Made by a program: the position numbers and the translations under genes
NCBI RefSeq assembly: GCF_902150065.1
Contig: NC_043981.1
Location: 10,920,001 to 10,984,000 of the forward strand
Direction: 5' to 3'
From: Myripristis murdjan
Taxonomy: Eukaryota; Chordata; Actinopteri; Holocentriformes; Holocentridae
Length of the DNA stretch: 64,000 nt
The notes under the pieces: generated by a model
Told to the model about the DNA's origin: nothing
Database searches by the model: none
Seen by the model: the letters and a program-made list of their open reading frames with translations, nothing else
Shown here: positions 55,440 through 64,000 of the stretch, in pieces
How the letters are laid out: each line of letters opens with the position of its first letter
How positions within the stretch are numbered: the stretch's first letter is position 1

Positions 55440-57830
55440 TTCTTTTGTTGTTTTCATTTTGTGTGATGCACAGGAACTTCTTATTGACATTAGTGTGGCA
55501 GACGGCTTTAAAACAGCAGGCTGCTCCTTTTCTGAGCAGAAGAGGGGGCGTGGCAGTGAGCTTGGGGCGTGGCTAAAGCTGAAATGCTCATTACTCACTG
55601 CTTACACCTGTGTGTGAAGAGGACAGATGTATACTTTAGGCTTTATGTTCTGCTACATTACGTTACATCAAGATGTTTAGGGTAAGTGAGAGAGCACAGC
55701 CTCAAGTGTCTGCAGCGTCTTTGTAGTCTCAGGTAGGAGAGAGAGAGAGCAAAGGAGGAAGTGGAAGTGGGTTAATAGCAGGTGCTGTCTCACACATTCA
55801 AACACCGACCTCAAAGCACTTCAGCACAGGTGCCAGGCATTCAAGTGTGTGTCGGTGTGGCTCTGGGTGCCTGTGGTTTTACCCCAGGTTGAGGAAATGC
55901 AAGGAGCAGGAAGACATGACTGGAAAACCTTTGGTGTTTCTTCGATAGCAATGCCAGGTTCACACTGCATGGATAATCATATTCACACTGAATCACATCA
56001 CCGATTTTTACATGTATTTACACATATAACAACAGAACGCTGACAGGGGAACAGGAGGTGATTACACCAAACTAAAGTGAAAAATAATTCAGGTGGACGA
56101 GCAGAACGGCTTGCATCTGTGTTCTGGAAAGGTAAAGGAGATGGAAGATGAGAGTGTTGGTAACCAAAATATTCAGCTGTGAGAATCAAACTGCAGCGAC
56201 AGACCGCTCGGCCTTCCTGTGATTAAACGTGCCCTATGCAAAACTGCCAAAAATCTCTTGAAGTGAGGATTGTTAACCCTCATCTGACAAAAACGTGGAA
56301 TAAGCTTTACTATTAAATATGCTTACAGTGAAGTGCAATCCATGCTCAGGTTGAAATTTCCAGTATTGATTTTTTTTTTCTAAGACAATCGCGTGGTGTT
56401 TGCAAGTGTTGATTGGAGAGTTGTTTGTCGGCTCATGGAGCTGAAATGCCTCTGACTGTTCAAAACCCTTTAATTGGACGGTGCGGACTTTTAAAAAACA
56501 GGGGTGCTGCGTTGATTTTTATTCCATCAGATTTTAACTCGAGCTGACATTTTTGCCGTGTATTTTCGCTCAAATTGGTAGAATTGTACGTGTTTTGGGA
56601 TCTTAAAGACATCAGTGATACCATCCTTGTTTTTAGTTTTTCAGCTTCCTCATTTGCTTAATCACCAACCAAGCTCCATGAGTTTAGCGCTATGATGTCA
56701 CACTCTGGTTAATCTAAGCGCCCTCAGCGTTTGACGGAATAACAAAGGAACCTATAGAAATTCTACGTGATTTTTCTGCAGGAAAAAATAAATAAATAAA
56801 TGCACTACTGTGTTTACCTGAGGATAAAGTGTTGAAGTATGTTTCTTGGAGTTCCCTCAACCAGAAATCTCATAAAGTGACCCTTGGTCTGTGGCAGCTC
56901 AAGCATGCTACCGGGAAGTTGGTGCATGTGAGTGAAGGCTAAGCACACAGAGACGGGCCTTGACTGAGAGACGGTGGAGTTTCCCGTGGGTGGGAAAAAA
57001 AAAAAAACTGGAAGGGGGGATAGGGAGGAGGGTAAGGGGAGTAACAGAGCCATGGCTGTGAGATGAGAGGAGATCAGAGTGAAATTTCAGAGTGGACACA
57101 CGCGAGGAGGCTGTAAACTAAAAGTGAGTAGACAAATCTCTTAACGGCTGCTGTCTGTTTTCCAAAGCATGCATTTATGTCTGATTCGTGTTTTTTCTGC
57201 ATCCAAACCCTCAGTGGATAATGACAAATGAGCTTTTACATTGTTTTTTTTTTGTTTGTTTTTTTTATTCCTCAACTCAAAATATACTTCTAATGAGTGC
57301 AAGTTCATTATCCTGGCTTATTAAATCTGACTCTATGCGCGATGTTGTGTAAATGACACCTCGCACATCTCCTCACATCCGTAATGAGAGCAGATTGTGC
57401 TGACAGCATTACAGGAAGCTGCCATCAAGCTTGGATGCTGTAGGCACTGTCATATCCTGAGAGCTTCTCACCAGCGTTAGGCTACTGACGAGGAAAGAGA
57501 ACTGTTTTGTTTGTTTGCTTCCCACTGAGTGTGGCTGATTGTTTGTTTCTTAGTCGGTACGCCTTTAGGTTTATTTTCCATACTCTCGCTTTCCTTCTTA
57601 AAGCAATTTCCTCCTCTAAATGGAGGAAGAGACAAGGAAACGACAGCTTGCCGGTATAATAATTTGTCATGGTGTTTTTTTTTTTTCCCTCTCACCCAAC
57701 AACAATTTTAGACATTTATTCACTTGAATCAGACACTGGAAAATAAACACTGATGGACAACTCATCCACCTCTAAATACAGATGGGGACCTGTCCAAACG
57801 TATGCATGTGGTGTAAACACTTGTAAACCC
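55440..57830. other. Intergenic DNA between klhl41 and oxgr1
   Basis: No coding exon recognised. A partial MITE family B copy lies at 56223. Non-coding 5' exons of oxgr1 probably lie somewhere here, since its coding exon has an acceptor directly before the ATG, but I cannot place them. Confidence 0.5.
56223..56330 (+). mobile_element. MITE family B, partial copy 4
   Basis: TTAAACGTGCCCTATGCAAA matches the family left end. GAAGTGAGGATTGTTAACC and ACGTGGAATAAGC match internal words of the other copies. No right end seen. Confidence 0.5.
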
Positions 57831-57837
57831 TTTACAG

Positions 57838-58196
57838 CCAACAATCCACCCAAAATATATATATTAAAAAAAGATATTTTTTCCCCACTTAGTGCAATCT
57901 ATCCATCCAGATAGATTCTGTGTAATTTGCAGCACACTGTGTCTATCTGGCTCTAATTCGCACTCGTTGGGGGTGGACAGATAAATTTTGCCTGTGCTCT
58001 TCGGCAGGAAATAGTTCCTAATGAAACTCTTCACCCTGGAGGGCTGGATTATGTTAGTTGTTTTTGGAAAGAGATGTTGTTGCTGAGAAAGAAAGAAAGA
58101 CATTCTGGAAACCCCACCAAATCACACAAACTATCTGGATGTATAGACTATATCGCACCAAGAGAGCTTTTTTTGGGTGAACTATTCCTTTAAAAT
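57838..58196. mobile_element. MITE just upstream of the oxgr1 coding exon
   Basis: Ends are inverted: AATCCACCCAAAATA (left) and TTTTTTGGGTGAACTATTCC (right), the latter running into TTTAA. The right end equals the very common fish terminus TTAAAGGAATAGTTCACCC. About 359 bp, non-coding, within 90 bp of the coding exon, so probably in the preceding intron. Confidence 0.65.
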
Positions 58197-58283
58197 AAGA
58201 GCGTATGTATTTGTTTGATTTGTCCTCGCTTTAACAAGTTTATGTGCCCCTTCTCTACATTTTCTGCCCACCAGAGCTCGACC

Positions 58284-59291
58284 ATGGCCAGCACCCCCGA
58301 CTACGGCGACGCCCACAGCTGCACCGACGTGGACCGGCTGATGAAGCGCTACTACCTGCCCGTCGCCTACAGCGTCATTTTCATCGTGGGGCTGGTGGGC
58401 AACGTCATCTCAATCGGCGTGTACGTGACCAAGCTGCGCCCGTGGAAGAGCAGCAGCGTCATCATGGTCAACCTGGCGCTGACCGACCTCCTTTACGTCC
58501 TCAGCATGCCCTTCCTGGTGAGTTACTACACCAACGGGGAGTCGTGGGTCCTCGGCGACTTCATGTGCCGCTTCGTCCGCTTTGGTTTCCATCTCAATCT
58601 GTACGGGAGTATTCTCTTCCTGACGTGCCTGGCGGTTTTCCGCTACATGGTGGTGGTCAAGCCGCTGATGATAGCGCAGGTGCAGCAGAGGGTCTGGGGC
58701 ATCGTAGCGTGCGCGGCCGTCTGGGTCATCACCACCGCCGAAATCACACCCATGCTCACCATGATCAGCATAAAGGAGGTCAACAACAAGACATACTGCA
58801 TGGACTTCGCCAGCACCAACGCCCTCAGTGTGGTGTGGTGGTACGGATGGCTGCTCACCACGCTGGGGTTTCTACTGCCCCTTGTGGTGGTGTCCATGTG
58901 TTACATCGGAATCGCTAAACAGCTGGCGAAGGGGCCGCACACGAGCAGTCCCTGCAGGATCCGGGCGCAGCGCATGACCGTGCTGATCCTCGTCGTGTTT
59001 GTCTTGTCTTTCCTGCCGTATCACGTCCTGCGGGGGTTGAGGATCGAGACGCTGATGAACGAGGAGACGCCGTGCATGCTGGAGCGCGGTGTCCATGCGG
59101 CGTATATCATCTCCAGGCCGCTTGCGGGGCTCAACACCTTTTTTAACCTGGCTCTGTACACGCTGTCGGGGGATAAGTTTCAGCAAGCCTTCCTCAGCAT
59201 CTTCTACGCTGAATCCTGGCTGTCCAAGGCCAGGTCGCTCCTCAGCCTGGCCACTATAAGCAAAAGTGGAAGCGGCGCGGCCCCGAAATGA
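58284..59291 (+). CDS. oxgr1: 2-oxoglutarate receptor 1-like GPCR
   Basis: Class A GPCR at the plasma membrane; OXGR1 senses 2-oxoglutarate and cysteinyl leukotriene E4. The single coding exon encodes 335 residues (human 337) with seven hydrophobic segments. RPWKSSSVIMVNLALTDLLY (TM2) closely matches human RPWKSSTIIMLNLACTDLLY. TM3 ends LAVFRY, the FRY variant of DRY also seen in human OXGR1, and TM7 has NTFFNLALY instead of NPxxY, again as in OXGR1. FLPYHVLRGLRIE and AAYIISRPLAGLN are also family-typical. The start is the ATG at 58284 in a good context (CGACCATGG). An acceptor-like CCACCAG ends at 58274, so in-frame codons from 58215 are probably intronic. It is convergent with hs6st3, as the human pair is. 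Fish often have several oxgr1 copies; only one is in this window. Confidence 0.9.
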   Translation: MASTPDYGDAHSCTDVDRLMKRYYLPVAYSVIFIVGLVGNVISIGVYVTKLRPWKSSSVIMVNLALTDLLYVLSMPFLVSYYTNGESWVLGDFMCRFVRFGFHLNLYGSILFLTCLAVFRYMVVVKPLMIAQVQQRVWGIVACAAVWVITTAEITPMLTMISIKEVNNKTYCMDFASTNALSVVWWYGWLLTTLGFLLPLVVVSMCYIGIAKQLAKGPHTSSPCRIRAQRMTVLILVVFVLSFLPYHVLRGLRIETLMNEETPCMLERGVHAAYIISRPLAGLNTFFNLALYTLSGDKFQQAFLSIFYAESWLSKARSLLSLATISKSGSGAAPK

Positions 59292-59858
59292 CAGCCAGCT
59301 GCCCAAGGACACTTTCTCCTTTTCTCTTCGGCTCCCTCTTTCTCTCCTGCTCTCTCACACACCGGATTCTCTCTCATGATGCAAAGCTTAAGTCACTCGG
59401 ACATGCGATTTCAAGGAGGCAGTTTGAAAGCCGGGGTTTCATTGTTTACATCCCAGAGACAGTAGATAGTCCCTTTCATCTTGGTTTGCCTTGGGCAGGA
59501 CTGCTGTGTGTCAAGCCATTAACTGCGAATATAAATGACTTAAAGGTTAAACATAAAAGATTTTTCATGTGGAGTTAAGCCTTTCTTTTTCTGGTAAACT
59601 CCTTGTTTATTTAGCTGCTGAAGGTGATATGCCTCTGAAGTTGAAATCCATGTGAGTAAATGCCAACGTTCGCATGCACATTGCATTGATATTTTTGTTT
59701 GAAACCTCAAAAATAACTTGCAATTTACATATTTATAGATATGTACATACAAAGAATGGGGGGAAAAATCTTCAAACGTGTCGTTCATGCAGGCTTGCAC
59801 AACCATCGCCTGACCTCTCATGACTTTGACTACAGTTAGTGCGGGATATAAGACAAAA

Positions 59859-60200
59859 ATGGCAGAGCGGCTTTTTAGACGAGGAGAAATTCACTTTGAA
59901 TTTGTTGCACGAAAGGCCAGGAACGTGGCGGTGAAGTGCAAACTGTGCCCAGGCCAGAAACAACTATCCACCGCTGCGAGCACAGCCTCAAATCTCTCAC
60001 AGCACCTGCTAAGGCAACACACTAGCACAGAGCTGGTGGCGAAGCAGAGCCGGAGTGATGCTCAAGCTGAGTGCATGCCGACCCCGACCATGCGGCCAAA
60101 GCTTGAGTTTCACGTAACAACAGCAGAAATGAACAGGCTTGTAGCATCGTACACAGTAGAGGAAATATTCCAACAGCACAAAAGCATTACAGGTCATTAA
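59859..60200 (+). CDS. BED zinc-finger protein fragment of hAT transposase origin
   Basis: 113 residues from an ATG in good context (AAAAATGG). Residues about 12-60 look like a BED finger: FEFVARKARNVAVKCKLC with CxxC, then NLSQHLLRQH with H-x4-H. NRLVASYTVEEIF near the end resembles the segment that follows the finger in hAT transposases and ZBED-type proteins (NRLVgeYvVEEm). The ORF stops there, so the RNase H-like catalytic and dimerisation parts are absent. No terminal inverted repeats could be paired around it. It is most likely a truncated hAT copy. A domesticated short DNA-binding protein or the 5' exon of a spliced gene is possible but unsupported. Confidence 0.55.
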   Translation: MAERLFRRGEIHFEFVARKARNVAVKCKLCPGQKQLSTAASTASNLSQHLLRQHTSTELVAKQSRSDAQAECMPTPTMRPKLEFHVTTAEMNRLVASYTVEEIFQQHKSITGH

Positions 60201-61764
60201 TCAGATCCAAAAAAGTAGGTCTCTCCATTTTTTATTTTTCATCTTTTTCTTTTCCTTAGTTATTTTTAATCTCCTTTATGTACTTGGTTGTTCGGTTTTC
60301 TTTATATTTTGTCATGACTGCATTTGTTGGCCATCAGTGTGACCGCCTCTTATCGCTGTATAAAATTTTCCGCACCGTGAGGGAGGCAGTTTGCCGTCAC
60401 ACGGAAGCGTTTTCATGCCTCAGCCCTTTTCCAATAAGGGCCTTTTTTCCTTTCCGCATACCGAGACGAGAGCCTGGCCCTGAATTTCCCGGACACGTTT
60501 CACTCCTCTGTGCCCGTAACTCTTCCTCCTCCCTTGCTTTTGTCGTCGATACCCAACAGCTCCTGTGGCTATACTGCGGATACCTGAGGTGCTGCTGCAT
60601 GTGACTGCCATGTTCAATCATTGTAGCTGCTTCCAAAAGTTGATAACCGTTAACTCGAGCTGTGACTTATGCGGTTAATTAGTAGTTTTATATTTAACCC
60701 AATCTTACTGGTGGATTCCCAGTTATTCCTTGAGTGTTCAAAATGGCCATTATGGGAATAGTTTTCCACTTAGTGGTATCTCAAACCCACTGTGTGACTG
60801 AATTGTTGTGAATTGTATGAAAAATGTTGAATAAAATTATTACCCTTGATTAAAATTACATTTCAAGAGCTAATAATGAAACTCCCACCGTTTCACCCAT
60901 ACTAGGGCAATGCATTTGGACTGGCAGGGGTGTTTCTTTTTTTTACAATTATTATTATTCTCTACAGGGAGGAATAAATGCATTTTACTTTTTAATACTT
61001 TCCCAGGACTTATTATTTTACTTAAATTGTGTGGCAGTTCAAAGCGCTTTTCAAATGCACTGAAACACGAAAGGCGAAAATGGATGATTGTTTTCCAAAA
61101 TGAAAAGGAATATCATGAAAGAGAGGCGGTATCAGCCATCGAGGTTCACTGCATTTTGTCTGTGTTGCGTCCCCCGGTACAGAGGGAAAATGATTTTACA
61201 GCCCAGCATCCAGTGTAGCTACTGATCTGTGAAAGACTCCGGGGTTGTATAAGCACTTAACTGAGCTCTCTTTGCAGATGCATTCACCTTCCCTCTGAGC
61301 CAACAAGGAGCTCAGCACATTCCTCATTTTCAAAGTCCACATGCTTTTCCATATTGCTGTGCGGCGAAAGGACCAAAGGCTTTGAATCGACCGCTAAGAG
61401 GGCATTAATACTACATAACACAGAATTTACTAAATTTTTCACTGTTGACATTCTCGGCAAGGAGGAGCAGAGGCCGTACATCAAACATCGGTTTATGTGC
61501 GTGTGACACAAACATCCCGGAACAAATTCTCCCTGTCAACAGAGAGGTATCTCCTGCAGATAAAAACGAAGCGATTACACTATTTGTCCGTCTCGGGAAC
61601 ATTGTTTGAAAACCGAGCGCTTCCTTCCTGGATTCCATATGTCGCTGTTTGCCTCCTCTTCACCTTTTGCGAGTTAATGTTTGACTTCCCATTTCAAAAC
61701 AAGGATTAAGTGATCAAGTCAAGTCACACAGATCCAAACATCACCTCTGGGTTTCGATGTTTTT

Positions 61765-61770
<6 letters not shown>

Positions 61771-61804
<34 letters not shown>
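61771..61804. repeat. (CT)n microsatellite
   Basis: About 16 CT units after a poly-T run. Confidence 0.97.
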
Positions 61805-61806
<2 letters not shown>

Positions 61807-63520
61807 GAAAAAGCACCATGTACCACTTGCATTTACAGAACTGAATCCCAAACTCTGGATTTGCTGAGATGGCGTCGGTGCTGCGTTTAAGGTGTCATCT
61901 AAAGGTGTGTGCGGTCACCTCTCGGGTCTGCAGCACCGCTTTGCGATTTCACATGACACACAGGGAGCCGAAAAAAGCTAAATCCATTCTTTAGCGGCAT
62001 GATTATCATAGGCTTATTATATAATTTTAATCTTTCTTACACGCTGTGCTAGTAGAATAAGGGCTCCAGCTGGGGATGGAAAGGCTATTTTAGTCTGAGG
62101 ACATCGCTATTTCCTCTTCCGCCTCCGAACCCATCTCCTCATCCTCCTCCTCATTCTCCCTCTCACCCATGAACAAAGCCCTGTGTGGAGTGGCCGGGAA
62201 CTGCATAATACAGCCACAATTTCCTGAAATAGGATATTAATATTAAGCAATCATTTAGGCACCTGACATTTCAAGGGGCTCTTGTCTGGGGGCAAATGTG
62301 GTGAAATAGAGTATTCTTCGAGGAAAACTTCAGTGGAGCGGGAGTGGTGTATGTTGCCAGATTATGGAGGAGAAAGCATTCAGCAAGCCGCTGGGTTCCT
62401 TTTATTTTCTGCTGCGCCAGAGTCATGGTCAATTGAACTTTAAATGATCAATTTAGAAGCGAAGTGCCCATAATCAACGCCTAATGGTGGAAATACCAAT
62501 GTTCTCTGTGTCTGATGTAAGAGCACTGAAATTGGCTCTGACAGCCTGTCTTTCAGGCCTGCAGCACTCCGTTTTTCTTGAGAAAAGCCTCATCAATGTG
62601 TTGCTTTGTGTGTGTGTGTGTGCGTGTGCATGTGTGTATGTCTTTGCATGTGCGCGCATAGATATAGAAGAAGTTGGCACGCAGCATGTAGATTTCAGAT
62701 TTTTATGGAGAGAACATGCTGTGAAAAAGGAGCGAGGCAGAACACATGCACATGTGTACCGAGGAGACGGTTCATTATGGAAAACTTCAAATCAATGGAT
62801 GCTGCATATTTTTTATTGAACGGATTTCCTGCAAAGAAATTGCCTCAGATTTTTTTTTTTTTTTTATGTACACAGCAGCCTAACCAATCAGAAAAAAAAC
62901 ACATTGCACAATATTGCCATGTTTGTGCTTTGATATTCTTAGAAAGCCAAACATCACAGACTAACTACAATATCAACACTGATCAACACAGCGCTAGATC
63001 ACAAACATGACAAAGAGGATCTTTCAAGTCATTCAACATTTTGAAAATATGCTAAAATTGGCCTTCAGCTTTCTCCAGAATGAAGCGCATCATTTTTTTT
63101 TTTTTTCAGAGTCCTGCTAATAATTAGCCAAAATTTAAGGGACACTGCCGCTGCTTTGAGAACAATCAAAGCAATTGCTGATGAATAAATAAATAAATAC
63201 ATACAAATTTCACATGGTCGCAGTGCCAAAAATGACCGTAACTATGAAAAAACATGAACATAAATACAAAACGGTGATGTTGCCATGACAAATACATCCA
63301 TCATAAATATTAAGACACCATTCGGCAGTCCAACATAGCGCTATGAGGGCTGAGTCAAAGGCTTGGCAGATTCACAGCGGGAGAACAGCAGAGGCATGAG
63401 AGCAGGAGACAGAGGCAGATAAAGGAGGGAGGAGAGTAAAACACGATGAATCAAACGGTTATCAGTCAGTGCACTGGTGCTTTTAGTTCCTGTTACTGGG
63501 TCTGCGGCGCTTTTTCCTCC

Positions 63521-64000
63521 TCACCACCGCACCACCTGGCTGCTGTAGTCCTCTGTGGTGGCCACCTCCTCTGGCCCCTTGCCGTCCTCTCCCTCCTCCT
63601 CGTCCTCTTCGCCTCCTCCTTGTCTCCACAGCTCGGCCAGATGGGTCCTGTGCAGCCGCTGCCTCTGCTGCCTCTCCTGCCTCTCCTGTCGCCTCCTCAG
63701 CCGCTCCTCCTGGTGCTGCCGCTGCCGGCTGTACTGGTAGCGCCGCAGGAACAGCTCCTTGGCGTACTCGTACAGCTCCACGTCGAGCGCGTTCAGCCCC
63801 TCGATGCGCCACCGCACCTTCTCGCTGATGCCCACGCTGGCGGCGCGCGTGCTGTTGATCTGCGTGAAGGCCTGGATGAAGCGCAGGCCGAACGTCCGCT
63901 CGAACAGGTACTGCGTCTTGCGCTGGAACTCCGTCAGGCCGTAGAAGGCCATGTTGCGCAGGTTGGCCTTGGCGCTGGCGAGCAGCACGCGGCCGCGCTC
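63521..64000 (-). CDS. hs6st3: Heparan-sulfate 6-O-sulfotransferase 3, C-terminal exon (partial)
   Basis: Golgi type II membrane enzyme that transfers sulfate from PAPS to the 6-O position of glucosamine in heparan sulfate. The last 159 residues are present, from ERGRVLLASAKANLRN through the conserved MAFYGLTEFQRKTQYLFERT motif; the rest lies beyond the right edge. The ending EDYSSQVVRW matches HS6ST3 (EDYNSQVVRW) and not HS6ST1 (which ends MSHIIEKW), which decides the paralogue. After YEYAKELFLRRYQYSRQ comes an Arg/Gln/Glu-rich coiled tail and a Gly/Glu run that looks expanded compared with mammals. The exon is GC-rich compared with its surroundings. It is convergent with oxgr1, the same arrangement as in human 13q32. 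Confidence 0.92.
   Translation of the reverse strand, partial: ERGRVLLASAKANLRNMAFYGLTEFQRKTQYLFERTFGLRFIQAFTQINSTRAASVGISEKVRWRIEGLNALDVELYEYAKELFLRRYQYSRQRQHQEERLRRRQERQERQQRQRLHRTHLAELWRQGGGEEDEEEGEDGKGPEEVATTEDYSSQVVRW

Larger units (their letters stand above)
59292..63520. other. Region between oxgr1 and hs6st3
   Basis: Holds the oxgr1 3' flank, a hAT-derived BED-finger ORF (59859-60200) with an AATAAA at about 60830, a (CT)n tract (61771-61804), TG-rich DNA near 62609-62640, and the hs6st3 3' UTR. A minus-strand AATAAA at 62817-62812 could end hs6st3 about 700 bases after its stop. No other exon recognised. Confidence 0.55.

Noticed and set aside
58215-58283. N-terminal extension of oxgr1 from an upstream in-frame ATG
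   Set aside because: A pyrimidine-rich acceptor ends at 58274 and the codons before it do not resemble a receptor N-terminus.
62594-63010. ORF beginning in a TG-rich tract near the hs6st3 3' UTR
   Set aside because: Begins in repeat sequence (CVCVCV) and has no recognisable domain.

Overview
The window is vertebrate chromosomal DNA, most likely from a teleost fish. Genes are split by many spliceable introns with GT..AG borders. The proteins are vertebrate-specific (collagen XXVIII, KLHL41, OXGR1, HS6ST3). The intergenic and intronic DNA is full of short fish-style interspersed repeats (hAT-like and other MITEs, LINE 3' ends, one solo LTR) and long (CA)n, (GA)n and (TA)n tracts. The species cannot be named from sequence alone.

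Layout. 1-5600: repeat-rich flank with two truncated LINE fragments, a compound poly-C/(CA)n tract and a solo LTR with a perfect 5-bp target duplication. 5616-10968 (+): a four-exon retinol/17-beta-hydroxysteroid dehydrogenase-like SDR gene. 12847-16719 (-): the complete ten-exon atp5f1b gene (mitochondrial ATP synthase beta), convergent with the SDR gene. 16860-22880: gene-poor DNA with repeats. About 22.9-48.5 kb (+): a complete collagen XXVIII gene with about 35 coding exons. It encodes signal peptide, vWA, 531-residue triple helix, vWA, low-complexity linker and Kunitz domain. 50239-55147 (+): klhl41, complete in six exons, a muscle BTB-BACK-Kelch adaptor. 58284-59291 (+): oxgr1-like GPCR in one coding exon. 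59859-60200 (+): a hAT-derived BED-finger ORF. 63521-64000 (-): the 3' terminal exon of hs6st3, running off the right edge.

The genes do not form one pathway. From general knowledge, their human counterparts lie on different chromosomes: RDH16/HSD17B6 and ATP5F1B at 12q13, COL28A1 at 7p21, KLHL41 at 2q31, HS6ST3 and OXGR1 at 13q32. The window therefore joins several ancestral blocks, and two neighbour pairs (SDR with atp5f1b, oxgr1 with hs6st3) look anciently conserved.

I found no convincing undescribed biological system. The observations most worth a second look are a 59-bp near-perfect copy of a collagen exon/intron border embedded in a (TA)n tract 1.5 kb upstream of its source; the rigid 69-bp collagen exon module that carries a G-X-G break at the same place in all fifteen copies; two possible ends of the collagen reading frame; and a BED-finger ORF lying between convergent oxgr1 and hs6st3. 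All exon borders were placed by reading splice sites and family similarity by eye, with no alignment or RNA evidence.
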